This document shows positions 8,479 to 20,679 of a stretch of DNA of 64,000 nt, in pieces; within the stretch, counting starts at the first letter, position 1; each line of letters begins with the position of its first letter. Origin of the DNA: Plasmodiophora brassicae (Eukaryota > Endomyxa: Phytomyxea > Phytomyxea > Plasmodiophorida); assembly GCA_036867785.1 (NCBI GenBank), contig CP145418.1, positions 372,001-436,000 of the forward strand, in the 5' to 3' direction. The notes under the pieces were generated by a model. The model saw only the letters and a list, made by a program, of their open reading frames with translations. It was not told where the DNA came from and did no database searches. The position numbers and the translations under genes were made by a program.

Positions 8479-11400
8479 TCATATTGAAGATACACGTGGG
8501 CGGCGCCCTGCTTCGTCTTTCGGATCCACCGAGGTTGCGGCCGCTCGCAGTGCTCGATGCCATACCTCCCTGGAGGCGTCGCACACGAACAAGACGGTCA
8601 GTTTTCGGGCCCCGATGCCCACCGTCATGATCGCTCGCGACGTGTCGGACACTTCGACGGCGTCGATCTTGTCGACCGCAAAGTACCCGCCGACGGCGTT
8701 GCACCCATCGACCCAGCCCAACGTCATCAGGATGTTCCAGCGCGAACCACTGAGATCGGGTGACCCGGTCTCGTCGTCACCAGCGTACAGGATCTCGAGG
8801 CGCGTCCCGTTGTGCTGTTCGCGCGCCCAGACCAGCGTCCGCCGTACCAGCGTCCCGTTGTCCTGCTGGACATCGACGCGGGTGCAGATGCGCACCCCTG
8901 GACCGGGTGCGGGTGCGCGCGACACGTGCCACATTCGCGAACAGAACAAGCGGCACTTGCGCGTCACCACCGCAAGGATCTTGTCGACGCAGCCGAACGG
9001 GCATAGCTCCCACGTCTGGCGTACCAGGCGCGCATTGCCATCGCGCCCAGCGCACCCGATCGTCACCTCTTGGCCGGTCGCGTCAACGTACGTGTCGTAC
9101 AGGTCGGCGTAGGGGATGCGTTCGAACGAGGTGGGCGGCGAGGTGAACGATGCGCCTAGGTACACGTAATGGCTGGACAGGATAAGGACGCGGGGCGCCG
9201 ATGGCGCATCCGATCGTGGTCCAGGTCGAGGGGGATCCTCGATGCATGCCAGTGTCTCAATCAGCTCGTTGGCGGCGAATACCTGGGCCTCCCGGAAGCG
9301 CGACTCGAGGCCGACGCGCAACGCGCCGACCTTGGCGCCCGCGATGATGTCGGCTAGGTAGGACGCGCGCAACGACGGTTGGTCTGACACGCCCATACAA
9401 ACGTAGTCTTTCAGGAGCGGACCGCTCGCCGCGTCGGCTAGTATCCACCTCAAATGGATCCGCATCGTGTCCAGAGCGGTGCAGCAACCGATCCCCGCCT
9501 GTACACGCACGTGTACAGGTTCAGTATCGTATGCGCGTCTCGAGATCACAGGCATACCTTGTGCCCAATGTCCTCTACAGGGTCGTCGGCCAGCTCCATG
9601 TCGTACTGGAGCAGGTCGCGAATATACTGTTCGGGGACGAGGTCGGCCAGGGTGGACGTTTGCAGGTCGGCATTGAGCTTCGCCAGTCGATGAAGGTACG
9701 TGCCTGAGGTTTCGTCCTCAGCGGAAGACGTAGCGGAATCCTTCAGGAGGTGCGTTAAATAACGCATCCGTCGCACGGCGTCGATGGCGGCCGCGAATGC
9801 GGCAGCGGCACCCGCCATCATCGATTCTACAGCTGGCGCTAGGCGACGTCCGCTCCAAGGACGTGCATGGATGGCGTCCACCGCCTTTGAAAGGAGGGAG
9901 GTTGCAACGTGGGCAGCAACCTGGACGTCTTGGCACTGGTCCAGAAATGGTTTAGCCCCGGTGGTGCTTGGCATCTCGACCAGTGACGCGGTCAGGATGT
10001 CGAGGAGTTTGGCGCCAAGATTCACCGTAATGCCATGCGGCGCCTGTGGACCAGTTCCATCACTGCGGCAAATGCCATATCCAGACCGCCCAGGTAGACG
10101 TTACCTTGTAGAGGACAGCGCTAAGCATAGCAGACTGCCAGGTGGCGGTTCGGATTATGTGGAGCGCATTACGTCGGTCCCCTGGGGTTACATTCGTGGC
10201 GGTCAGCAACGACAGGCACAGGCGAAGGTAGGCAGAGAGTGCCAGAGCTCCAACGTCCACGTTGGCAATCGTTGCTGGAATAGCCCAGCGACGTCTCCTG
10301 ATCTCGTCAAGCTTCGTCGCCGGTGATGTGTGTTCGTCAGATGCTGACAGCGGTACGGACGGTGAATGGACATGCGCGGCGAATCCGAACGTCTTGTCTT
10401 TGTCGGTACCGACGGTATCCTGCTGGCTTTCGCCAGAAGAAAAGGATTCGAGGGTGGACAGAAACGGAGATGGCTTGGGACTGCTGGAGACTGGCGTCAG
10501 CGCATTGCCTTCGCTGTCAGCGTGCGGCCGGCACATCGCCTTTTCGCTCAAATGCCTAACGCGTGATTCAATTCGAGAACGAAGTGGATACGTGCTCGAC
10601 AGGGTGACTCTGGATGCATGTGGCACCATCAGCTCGATGCTAGTGTGGAGACGCGCTAGACCGCAATCGAAGTTCGGCAACCCTGGAAATGCGGCTGCCG
10701 AGGCCGGTCTCGTCAAGAGGATATTGGTCTGACCTTGCGCTGCTGTCCCATCATGTTCAATCAGCTCCTCAAGAGAGACGTCCGGCCGTGCCTCCCATTC
10801 AAACATCGTCTCCCCATCAGCGCTCTTCACATCGGCTTTCCGAAACACGTTGTCATGCCGAGCGAGCCACGCCTCGTGAGCACGGCCTGCCATCCGCAGC
10901 CGTCGCCTGCAGCATCACAGGCCTGACGTTCACACCTTCCCCAACAACCGCATCATCCCGCCTACTGACCTTCCAGCCCGTCGCGTGATGTGCGAGATCA
11001 GATCCAGGCGGGCGTCGTACAGGTCCTGGGCATCGATCGTATCGTCGACCACGAACGTGTGGACCAGAGCAACGTCAGCGTCGTTGGGGTCGGGAGCGAC
11101 CCCGGCGACTGCTACAATGTCCGGGCCTGGGCCCGCACGGACAACGAAGTGTCGCTCGCCCGGCGGCCTGACCTCCTGTGCAGCGACCTGACGCCAGTGC
11201 TCCTCCGAGTGCTGCGCGCCCCTCAATAGACGGTGCACGCTGGGTGCGTGCTCGACCTGCATAGGCACCAGGTGCAGCGGACGACGACCGTTGGCGTCGT
11301 CATCGCACCATGGTGCCGATTCGCGTGCGACGATGTCTTCGATGGTGCGCCCATCGGGCAGCGCCAGCCAGGCCTGTAGATTGTCGGCGCTGTCGACTAG

Positions 11401-13672
11401 GCGGCGAACAACGTCCCGCTTGCGGTCGCCGGCGACTGTGTCTGCGATCTGGACAATGCACCGGAACCTGATGCGCTGCAGATGTGCACGAAGTCGCTGC
11501 TCTTGGCCAACGGCCCCGCTGACGCCGACACTGGCCTCGAGCTGGGAGGTGAACGCCGCCGCTTCGGCGATTACCGTCAGGTCGTCGAGAGCACCGAGGA
11601 CGACGCCAACGTCGAACGCCAAAGGCGTCTGTTCAATGGCGGCGCCCGTGGTCACGTCGTTGCTGGCTGGCTCGACCGCAGCGACGAACTCGCCTAGTAG
11701 CGTCTTCACGAGTAAAAGGCGGACTCGTGCGGTCGGCAACGCCATAACCGCATCCCACAGTGCAGCATTTCGCCACGCCAGGTGCAGGAACTTGACGCAA
11801 GCCTGGCGTACCCGGGTGATTCCGTCCGCGTTCTCGATCAGCGGGTCGCTGTCGCGTTCGCTGGCGTCATTGCATGATTCAAGTAGGCCGGTGATGCCGC
11901 CGATAATCCCCGCCGGGTCCAGATCCTTGTGCTCTGCGCCCAGATCGTTCGCGACGATCCGGAACGCGATATGAATCAGCGCCGTCGCCGAGTCGTGCAG
12001 GTGATGTCGAAACGATTTCGTCGCGTTCGCAATAAGCGCGGTGACCAGTGATGGGTACCGAGAGGCGCCGAGCACGGAAAGCGCGTTCAGGGCTTCCGAA
12101 CGCACCGCCCAGTGATCGACAGCGGCGACGGTCTCCAGCAGTCGTTTCGTCGTGACCTTTAGAACGCGTTCGTAATCTATATCGGGAGGCGGTGCCGTCG
12201 ACGAGGATGAACAGTGCACGACAAGTCGAATAACGTTCACGAACGCTTCGACAGCACCAATGCCTGGCGCAGTCGTGCGTTCGTGTGCCAGGATCATACG
12301 CGATATCTGCTGAACGAGTTCGACGAGACCCAATGGACCCGTCCATACAGTGTCGGCGCAAGCGCCGCGCTTCTTGTACAATGTTAACATAAGGGCACAG
12401 CCGGGCCCGGCAAAGACTGGGAACGCGGCTGACGTTACGTCAACGACGCCACGTTTGACCTTTTCGCAGGTGCTGTCATCCTGTAACAGATTCATTGTCG
12501 ATGTAGACAGGATTCCGTTGGCGACATCAAACAGTCGGCAGAGTCGCTCGCGTCGTGGAGCGAGAGCGGTTCGCGCCGTGCAGGACGCCCGATCCATTCG
12601 GAGGCGCGGGCCACGGATCAGTTCGTTGATGACCAGGTCGAAGAGAGCGCTGGCGAACGCGTCCGCCAACGTCGACGAGTGCGACGATAAGGATGCGATA
12701 AGTCGTAGAGCCTCCAGGAAGACGTGCGATTCAGAATCGGTCATTGAGGTCACATCGCGGATGCGGCTCGACGCTGTTCTGACAATGACATGGCCGACCA
12801 GGCATGGAACATAGTCAAGAAACAGATCCAGGGTGACAGCACTGTGTTGGGCCAGGAGGGCAAGCAGGCGAAAGTATTTCGGCAAGGACCCAGGTGCCAA
12901 CGATGCCCACAGGTGGACAACGCGATGGATCTCCCCGATGACGACGTCAATGGCACTTTGGTAATACCAAGGATGCGCGGCTAACTTCAACAGTATCGTT
13001 AGCAACCCGTTTAGGTCTGTTGCACGCACGTTAGGGCCCAGAACCGGCAACGGCAAGGCAAGTGGAAGTACCTGAGTCGTTATGGACCTGTTCGAGCAGT
13101 GTGGGAAGCGCGTTTCCGAGGGCGTCGAATGTGGCAGACGGAATAGATCTGACGCAATCGGTGGTGAGGAATTTGACGGCCGGCTCCAAGTCCTCGTCGT
13201 TGATGGCTGCCAATCGAATCAGCACGGATGCCAGGTTTATCTGGACGTGCGGATCCCTGGGGAATTTCGTCAAGAGCGTGCGGCAAGAGGCGACCATTGC
13301 GTTGGGAGCGGCGCGCCCGTCCGGGCACGATAATGGCTCTACCTTCGCTTCGTGCACGCTGCATGGCATTACGGGCTGATGGGTGGCTACCGAAGAAGCG
13401 TGGTACCTGGTGTGTTCGATGTGGGTGATCAGGCGAAGTAAGAGCGACGCTGCGTCGTCCGACGAATCACATGCAGCCGCCGCCTGGAGCAGGTTCAAAG
13501 CAGCATCCGTCAGACGACCCGCGGAAGGCACGGCAACATCGACGGGTGGCGCCGATCGGCGATTGAGTATGGAGACTAGGGCAGTCCTAGGCGGGGCAGG
13601 CAAGTCTGGCGACGGTTCTGCAATCGACGACCCGCGCCCGCACGACGATGCAGAGTCTTCAGGCGATGGCAT
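8479..13672 (-). CDS. Large protein of unknown function, helical-repeat-like with a possible C-terminal PH-like domain
   Basis: Five exons (13672-13072, 13016-10970, 10906-10105, 10043-9558, 9498-8479) join with consistent phase through introns of 55, 63, 61 and 59 bases to give 1651 residues. Residues ~200-750 are leucine/alanine-rich paired helices resembling HEAT/armadillo repeats (for example LNGLLTILLKLAAHPWYYQS). A Ser/Pro-rich linker lies near residues 1000-1080. The last ~150 residues alternate beta-strand patterns and end in VWHRALRAAATS, like the closing helix of a PH fold. I recognise no family. A scaffold or trafficking protein would fit the architecture, but this is only an inference. 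The third intron assignment (10907-10969) is what unites two otherwise separate reading frames. The extreme C-terminus could continue past 8479. Confidence 0.7.
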
Positions 13673-14167
13673 CGTCGTCGAGTGGTTGTGGTGCCGCCGG
13701 AAGGATTAACCCGTCGGGGTACGGTTCATCCCGCCCATTGGAATCACCGATCCGAGATTGGTGGTAACTTGCATCCGAGGATGCGGTTTCGGTGCGCTAT
13801 ATTTACCCGAACCAACAGGGAGCAACTCCATCGCCTCGTAAGGCATCACAGCCATCACTCACCACTCATCGTCAGTCATCAGTCTCCCTTCCCTGCCATT
13901 CGGGTCACGATCGGAACCTATGCGAGTGAGCGAGAGACAAGGCGGCCCCGAGGAGCGCACCGACGACGTCGAACCCGCAACACATCTCACCAGCGACGAG
14001 CCGCGATCGGTCACGCTGCAATCCGGAACAACCCCCCAATGAGGAGGACGACACGCCCGACTGAGGATCACGTTGCAACGTGCAAGTCCACTGTCCACGT
14101 CACCGGCGACGTGTTCCGCTGCGGGGCAGCTGCAGCTGCGCAGTGCGGCCAGTCGCGCAACTTTCCC
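13673..14167. promoter_or_regulatory. Divergent intergenic region
   Basis: About 495 bases separate the divergent starts of the large unknown gene and SUA5. An upstream in-frame ATG at 14039 could extend SUA5 by 43 residues as an organelle-targeting leader. Otherwise no coding signal or motif was recognised. Confidence 0.4.
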
Positions 14168-15269
14168 ATGCGCCTGCCGAGACGCATGACGCAACGCTGG
14201 CGGCTGGCCGACATCGACGCAGCGGCCGCCGCCATACGGTCCGGCGACGTCGTCGCATTCCCGACCGAGACCGTCTATGGCGCTGGGGCGAACGCCCTCT
14301 CCGACACAGCCGTCAAGCGCATCTTTGATGCCAAAGTTCGTCGCGCGCGCTGTGCCTGCCTCACGCGGCGCCCGTCTAAACCGGTTGCAGGGCCGCCCAT
14401 CCGACAACCCGCTGATCGTCCACGTCCCCGATGCGGACGCCGCACGGCGCCTGGTCGCCATTGATAACGATGCCGTCGAGCGCGATTTCTCGGCGTTGGC
14501 GTCCGCGTTCTGGCCTGGCCCTCTAACGATCGTTCTGAGGCACGCGGCGCCGCTATCACCGCTTGTCACCGCCGGCCTCGACACGGTCGGCGTCCGCGTT
14601 CCCGATCACGACCACGCGCTAGCGCTGCTTCGCGCGTGCGCCGTCCCGGTTGCCGCGCCGAGCGCCAATCTCAGCGGCAAGCCGAGCCCGACGAACGCCG
14701 ACCACGTGTTCCGGGACCTGGGCGGCGTCATTGCCGGCGTCCTCGACGGTGGCGACACCGGCGTCGGCCTCGAATCCACAGTCGTCGACTGCTCCCGAGA
14801 ACCGTACGTCGTCCTGCGCCCTGGTGGCGTCACGCTCGACGCGCTTCGTCGCGTCGTCGGTCACGACCGCGTCGTCGCCCACGACGGCACGACAACGACG
14901 GCAGCAACGCCTCGTGCTCCAGGTATGAAGTACACACATTACGCCCCGAGCATACCGCTGCACTACGTGAAGGGCGACGACAACGCCGCTGTGCAACGAT
15001 ACGTTCACGAGTTGCAAGAACAGAGCCGGCAACGTGTTGCCGTGCTGACGCCTGCTTCCGGTGGCGACCGCGTTGTTGCTGGGGACCGGCTCGTGACGTG
15101 CGGGACGGCGGGCGACGCGTCATCCGTGGCCAGGGCGTTGTACGCGTGCCTGCGGTCGTTCGAGCAGTGCGACGACGTCGACGTGATCGTGGCGTACGGC
15201 TTCCCCAGTGACGGCCTCGGACAGGCGATCATGAACCGGTTGCTGAAAGCGAGTTCGACGATTGTATAA
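14168..15269 (+). CDS. SUA5: Threonylcarbamoyl-AMP synthase (Sua5/YrdC)
   Basis: Two exons (14168-14335, 14391-15269) with a 55-base phase-0 intron give 348 residues. The enzyme makes threonylcarbamoyl-AMP from threonine, bicarbonate and ATP, the first step of the t6A modification of tRNAs that read ANN codons. The YrdC domain shows GDVVAFPTETVYGAGANA, then KRIFDAK joined across the intron to GRPSDNPLIVHV, FWPGPLTIVL and APSANLSGKPSPT. The C-terminal Sua5 domain follows the conserved linker GMKYTHYAP, so this is the long Sua5 form rather than the single-domain YRDC form. The start at 14168 gives a short N-terminus; 14186 and 14039 are alternatives in the same frame. Confidence 0.95.
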
Positions 15270-15583
15270 ACATGGCCTAGGCGACGACATCGGCATCGGG
15301 TTCGCGATAGGCGCAGGCGGGGCCGCAACGCGGATGGCGAACGCGAGGTGGCTGTCGTGCTCGACACGTTGTTCGGTGGACGATCGCCATCCTTCCGGGC
15401 CCCTGTACGGTCGCCCAACGGTGCCCAGCGATGAGTCACCAGCGATCGCGTGATAATACGAGGGTGGCGTCATCACCGAACCTCCACTGTTGCGTCACGC
15501 TGGGCGTTGCCAGTGGTGTGTATCCTGAAACGGGCCCTCTCATAACTGTTATTCATTTGGAACATCGAACGTCAGCAACGAAC

Positions 15584-16417
15584 ATGAATTCCCTGTGCCG
15601 TATTCTCCTGGCGTTCCTCATCATCGCCTGTATCGTCGCCCCGATCGTCTACTATTCGGTCCGGAACAAGCACGCGAACGGCGACGCGTCGTCCAACGAA
15701 CGGAAACCGTACTCGTCATTGCATTCCATGAACTGGTGCGGGGACCGACCCGTCATCGCCCTGACTTTCGATGACGGGCCGGAACCGTCCACGACGCCGA
15801 ACGTGCTCGCCGACCTGAAGCGGCTGGGCATCAAGGCCACGTTCTTCATGTCGCCGGCGGTCGACGGCGAACCGACCCAGCAGCAATGCGACCTCGTCAA
15901 GACCGTCGTCGACGAAGGCCACGTCGTCCAGTCGCACTCGTACGACCACACCGATTTCCTGCTGAAATCGCCCGAGGAGGTCGACGACAACCTGAGCAGG
16001 AACGAGGAGTGGATCCGGAAGTGTGCTGGACAGGACGCGCCCGTTGTCAGCATGTTCCGCCCGCCGTATGGCAACCTGGAGCCCGCCCGCGCCAAGTACA
16101 TCAGCGGCCTCGGGTACGACATCGTCACCTGGACGATCGATACCGACGACTACACGGGCATCAAGCCGGATCGCATCCTGGCCAACGTCCAGAAGGGGTT
16201 CACGGCCCTGAACGGCAACGGGTCCGCCATCCTGCTGATGCACGACAAGCGGTACAAGGAAGGGCAGGCGGCCGGCAGCCTCGAACTGATCCACCAGTAC
16301 TTCACCGGCCTCGGGTACTCGTTCGTCACCATGGACGAGTGCCGGAAGATGTGCACCGACCCGGTCTGCCAGACGCCCGGCCGCATCTGGCCCGGCGTAT
16401 ACGACCAACCTTTCTAA
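15584..16417 (+). CDS. Membrane-anchored polysaccharide (chitin-type) deacetylase, copy 1
   Basis: Single exon, 277 residues. A signal anchor (residues ~5-25) is followed by a NodB-type catalytic domain (carbohydrate esterase family 4). All motifs are present: TFDDGP (metal Asp at 63/64), SHSYDH (metal His 118 and 122), FRPPYG, the TWTIDTDD motif and LLMHD near the end. Family members remove N-acetyl groups from chitin or related polymers at the cell surface or in the secretory lumen. The type II topology places the enzyme on the exoplasmic side, which suits cyst or cell-wall modification. It lies tail to tail with a paralogue 146 bases away. The ATG at 15584 was chosen because the hydrophobic anchor follows at once. 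Confidence 0.93.
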   Translation: MNSLCRILLAFLIIACIVAPIVYYSVRNKHANGDASSNERKPYSSLHSMNWCGDRPVIALTFDDGPEPSTTPNVLADLKRLGIKATFFMSPAVDGEPTQQQCDLVKTVVDEGHVVQSHSYDHTDFLLKSPEEVDDNLSRNEEWIRKCAGQDAPVVSMFRPPYGNLEPARAKYISGLGYDIVTWTIDTDDYTGIKPDRILANVQKGFTALNGNGSAILLMHDKRYKEGQAAGSLELIHQYFTGLGYSFVTMDECRKMCTDPVCQTPGRIWPGVYDQPF

Positions 16418-16563
16418 ACGGAACAAACGTTATGTAATCCGAGCACGAGTTGCTGCTTCCGTTCCCTCTCATTCAGGTACCGGCGATCGCGTGATGGCAA
16501 GGGCATTTGTGTGTTCGGTTACCTGGCTGGCGCGTGTATTTAGGGATGGTTGTCAGTCAGACG

Positions 16564-17451
16564 TTACAGCGAGGCGGCGAACGTGCCCGAGGTGTCCCAG
16601 GTGCCGGGCCAGACGGTGACAGGGTCCAGGCAGACGTTCTGGTGGCAGTTGGCGTAGCACTCTGGCATGGTGACGAACTGGTACCCTTGCGACTTGAAGT
16701 ACGGGACGACCTGCTGGAGGACGCCCTGGGCGACGCCCGGGATGTAGTGCGAATCGTGCATCAGCGTGATGACGCTGCCGGTGCCGCCGAGCGTCTGGAA
16801 CCCGGACAGGATGTTCTGGTAGACTTGCTGAGGCGAGTTGCTGGAGTAGTCGAGCGAGTCGACGTTCCAGGAGGCGAGCGTGTATCCGAGCTTGCTGACG
16901 AAGGCGGCGTACTCCGGGTTCATGGAGCCGAACGGCGGCCGGAACATGGACAGCTCGTTGAACGGCGACTGCCCAGAGCAGTGCGAGATCCAGTCGTAGA
17001 CGGTCTTGAGGTTGTTGTACACGTCCTGGCCCGTCTTCTGCAGGAAGTCGGTGTGGTCCCACGAGTGCGACTGGACGCTGTGCCCTTGCTGCAGGATCAT
17101 CTTCACCAGGTCGCACTGCTGCTGGGTGGGCACGCTGTTCACGGACGGCGACATGAAGAAGGTCGCCTTGACGTTCAGGGCCTTCAGGTCAGCCAGGACG
17201 TTCGGCGTACCGACCAGATCGGGGCCGTCGTCGAAGGTCAACGCGATCGTCTTCGAGTTGCCGCAGTAGTTGAAACTGTGGATAGGGCGGTTCGGATCCC
17301 ACTTGCCGACGTTCGAGAGGTTCTGCTTCGGCTTGATGACCGTGAAGTAGATGATGATCATGATGATGCCGACGATAACGACCAGCACGATCAGCGGCAC
17401 GAGCATGCGCTTGCATGGCGACGCACGCGACGAAGACGACAGTCGTGCCAT
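16564..17451 (-). CDS. Membrane-anchored polysaccharide (chitin-type) deacetylase, copy 2
   Basis: Single exon, 295 residues, paralogous to the convergent gene at 15584. It starts with a basic Ser/Arg-rich cytosolic tail, then a strong membrane anchor (LVPLIVLVVIVGIIMIIIYF). The NodB domain follows with TFDDGPD, SHSWDHTDF, FRPPFG, SWNVDSLDY and LMHDSHY. All metal-binding and catalytic positions of carbohydrate esterase family 4 are kept. The two copies share long identical runs such as TPNVLADLK and PTQQQCDLVK, and the C-terminal cysteine-bearing tail ending in a WPG motif. Their opposite orientation suggests a local inverted duplication. The copies have diverged enough to differ in substrate or timing. 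Confidence 0.93.
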   Translation of the reverse strand: MARLSSSSRASPCKRMLVPLIVLVVIVGIIMIIIYFTVIKPKQNLSNVGKWDPNRPIHSFNYCGNSKTIALTFDDGPDLVGTPNVLADLKALNVKATFFMSPSVNSVPTQQQCDLVKMILQQGHSVQSHSWDHTDFLQKTGQDVYNNLKTVYDWISHCSGQSPFNELSMFRPPFGSMNPEYAAFVSKLGYTLASWNVDSLDYSSNSPQQVYQNILSGFQTLGGTGSVITLMHDSHYIPGVAQGVLQQVVPYFKSQGYQFVTMPECYANCHQNVCLDPVTVWPGTWDTSGTFAASL

Positions 17452-18168
17452 GGGGTGTAATAAGGGCGACGCGCGAATTTAACTAATGACACCGACTAGA
17501 CCGTCACGAGCCGTGACGCCACGCTGAACGAAGCGTCAGGAGTCACATGCAGAGTAGCCAGGAACACATCGGGCCGATGACTCATCGCAGAGATCCGACC
17601 GGTACGGCAGAGGGCCCTATCCGGCGTCATGACCCCCACGTCAAGTTCTCTAGACGTCCAAGGGCCCATCGTTTAATCCATCCTCGGCGGGTTCATGGTT
17701 CTTCTGGTTGGGAAGGTGGCGACGCTAAACTCCCGTTGATCGCCAACGCAATGGTCAATGAACTCGTCGTCCGATCGCCCAGGCCAACTGCCCATTTCGT
17801 TCGTGGGTCGTCTCCTAGGCAACCTGGTTAAACAGCAGAGCAGGGGACTCCACCGGTGCGTTTGGGCACCTTCGGACACATTCTGGAGAGGGCACGACGC
17901 GTCGCCTTGGAGGAGCGACACAAACACGGATGATGGATCGCACCTGAAAACGTGCCGAGTGTCCATCCGGACGCACCCAACCAATTGCTGACGATGAAAC
18001 ATAAGCCAGAATTTCGTTCTATCGATTGACAGGCACAGTCGTGCGTACCTCGTGCTCATAACGGACTTGCCGCCATGTGGACTCGTCTTCGGGTGTCTCC
18101 GATGCTTGGTATGTTGTCACCGTTCGTCGGTAGAGGCAGACTCGTAAACCCAGGACTGAACAGGGATG
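17452..18168. other. Intergenic region without recognisable gene
   Basis: About 720 bases upstream of deacetylase copy 2 and downstream of the LRR gene. The short frames present show no domain, no splice-supported continuation and no RNA gene that I can recognise. Confidence 0.4.
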
Positions 18169-19495
18169 TTAACACAATCGCAGCGAACGCGACGACGGCG
18201 GCATACGCATGAGGTAATCTCTCCAGGTTTCCGATGGGCGAAACTGGATCTCGTGAACCGCGTTAAACATGATGGTGCCGGTTTCGGGATCTGCTTCCAC
18301 GTCATTCGTGACGGACATGGCCGTGTCTTGTCCCGGGAAGCGAATCTCGCAATGGTATAGCACCCTGAGCAGGACGAGAACGCGTTAGTTCTTCCCTGGA
18401 ACGAGTTGAACAGCTGTAAGAGACCGTTCTTCGAATCCGTTCGGGCGAGCCGTATCCTCGACGGGCAACTCAGGTGGAGCGTGCGTTGCTGACGTGATTC
18501 GAATGGAAAGAAGAACGACGTCGGTAAGGTCACCTGAACCAACGATCAATGACGGAACGCGTCGGACGATAACGACGTGGCTTACATGGCGTTGGAGGCG
18601 GTTCCCGGCTAGATTGGTTGCGAGCCTCAGGCCTAATTGGAACCAGGTCGAGTGTCTCAAGAGCGGCGGCTGCACGAAGTATTCGCTGGCGGTACGCGAA
18701 CAAGATAGAGATTGGATTATGGTCCAGACGCAGCGAGCGCAATCGTGGCATTGCAGCGATTGTGGATATCGTACTGCCGAGGTCGGTGATGTTATTGAAC
18801 GCCAGATTCAGGTTCTGCACCTACCCGAGCGTCACGTCGGCATATATCATCCATTCATTCGCGACAAACGTTGTGTAACAGCGCAGACGGGCCAATGGTC
18901 TTGATCGCGTTATACGATAGGTCGAGCGTGACCAGTGACGATGATGCGAGAACAGGGGTGGCACAGAGGTCAGTGATCCTGCACAAGTGGGGCGTAATCA
19001 GTACCGACGCGGGCACGAATTAGCAAGGTGTCATGCCTACCTGTTCCCGCATGCGTATAGCTCGGTAAGTTCAGGAGGGATACAGTCGATCTGTTTCAGA
19101 CGATTGTCGTTCAAGACCAGACGATGCAGCTGGGTAAGCTTAACCAGGAGTTCATCCATCTTCGCAGAGCGCCATAGGTCAAACGCTGTCTACAAGCCAG
19201 ACCAATGTCCGACCTTCTCAATGCACATCGAGGAAAAGACGAGGACGCCCTTGAAGAACGACCGACACTCTCGGCATTCTGTACCCAGAAAAGTTACGAT
19301 GATTCGGATGTTCGGTGGAGAGCGAATACCTTTCTTTAGCAGCAGAGCTCGCAATTCGTAAAGTCTGTCGGACGTCCACTTCTGCAGGTACTGCACATCG
19401 TCTCCTGTTGGTTTCGGCTTCAGAACGTGGATAGGTAACGCGGCATTGTAGACGGGACCGACCTTGGCTAACGACCCGGTAACCTCGAAGGACAT
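18169..19495 (-). CDS. Leucine-rich-repeat protein
   Basis: Six exons (19495-19214, 19159-19041, 18978-18870, 18820-18586, 18533-18425, 18364-18169) with introns of 49-62 bases give 349 residues, all phases consistent. Typical LRRs include LHRLVLNDNRLKQID, LVTLDLSYNAIKTIG, VQNLNLAFNNITDL and LRSLRLDHNPIS. They are followed by a non-LRR C-terminal region of about 110 residues (from SSREPPPTPC onward). The LRR solenoid likely serves protein binding in the cytosol, since no signal peptide or membrane segment is visible. The first exon is the least certain; the ATG at 19495 was chosen as the first methionine of that frame. I cannot assign an orthologue. Confidence 0.75.
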
Positions 19496-19841
19496 CGTGT
19501 TCGATGCCAATCAGGCGCAGATGCTCATGCAGCACATCGGTGACTGTCCTGTGTCGTACTGTCATCGACTCCCTCCCTCAATGCAACTGAGCATAAATTA
19601 TGGTCGATATCGTGGGACCGGATCGCCGTACCCCAGTACTAAGCTGAGCAGCAAGCACCTAGATTTTCGACCGGCCATCCCTCTTGTGGCATTGTCGAGG
19701 CGTCTGAGGCGTTCGCAGGTTTCACAGCACCGTGAAGCAAACCAGTGACTTGGGAACAATGGCTCTCTGGGAGTTGAAGCACGTGCTGGCCTGGATAGTG
19801 TCCCCAAACGTTTCGTCAAGGGAAGTGAGAATTTCGGAATA

Positions 19842-20679
19842 TCATTCGGTTTTAGAACAATGATGCAATCTTGTGAATGCAGAGTTTGGTGCATTCATGA
19901 CGGCGTCGTATTCGAAACGCGTAATGCACCCGACGTGGGAACAATCGCGGATCAACAAACGTCGACCCAGGTGTGATCGTTGCAGGATGTCGAACGCGCG
20001 CGGCCGGATAACGCAATGCACGAATAGGTTCCACACGACAGCAACGCCAATTCCAATGACAGCACCGACGGCGACTTGCTCCGGCGTGTGAACCTTCATA
20101 TGAATCCTTCGTACCGCATACTATCAGATGACATTTGTACAGCGAGACAGATGCCAACGAACCTGGAGTACGCACACGAGCTCGCCAGCGTCGTTACGGC
20201 AATGCCGACAGCGAGATTTCGTGGCCAGGGGCGACCCATGCGACATCGCATTAGAATAGCAGACGTTGCAATGAAGAACATGAACTGGGCGTGGTCGGAC
20301 GGCATACCATAGCCGGAACGCAGCGACTCTACCCATTCGGTTACAACTCGATATACAGCCGAAACCGTCAGCCATAACGTTAACGCCAACTATCGCTAGA
20401 GGCGCAGTGCAGCAGGCAAACATTGAAACTAGACTGGGGCAACGACGTACCGATTGGTCTGGGTTGACGGATCACGCGTTTGAGGACGACGTTGACAACC
20501 TCGCAGACAATGCAGCCGCACCCGAGGAAGAACGTCTGCAGGTCGCGCCGGGACCAGAACAATGTCGCAACGGCAACGCAGACGGCGATCGGCAGCAGCG
20601 ACGTGTACGCCAGCAGGTGGCTGAACAGGTCGCCGTGATGGTACCAGACGTACGTCAGCTGGACGACCTTCCACGCCAT
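19842..20679 (-). CDS. DOLPP1: Dolichyldiphosphatase (PAP2 family)
   Basis: Three exons (20679-20451, 20328-20163, 20106-19842) give 219 residues, close to the usual ~230. The enzyme removes a phosphate from dolichyl diphosphate in the ER lumen, recycling the lipid carrier of N-glycosylation. The N-terminus VVQLTYVWYHHGDLFSHLLAY matches the DOLPP1/CWH8 start. The three phosphatase motifs are present: KRVIRQPRP, GYGMPSDHAQF (PSDH where the family has PSSH) and SRIHMKVH. The last spans an intron whose position restores exactly the SR-x5-H spacing. The first intron is 122 bases, longer than most here. Several transmembrane helices are evident. Confidence 0.9.

Noticed and set aside
16507-17460. 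317-codon plus-strand frame over deacetylase copy 2
   Set aside because: Antisense shadow; the minus strand carries all NodB motifs.
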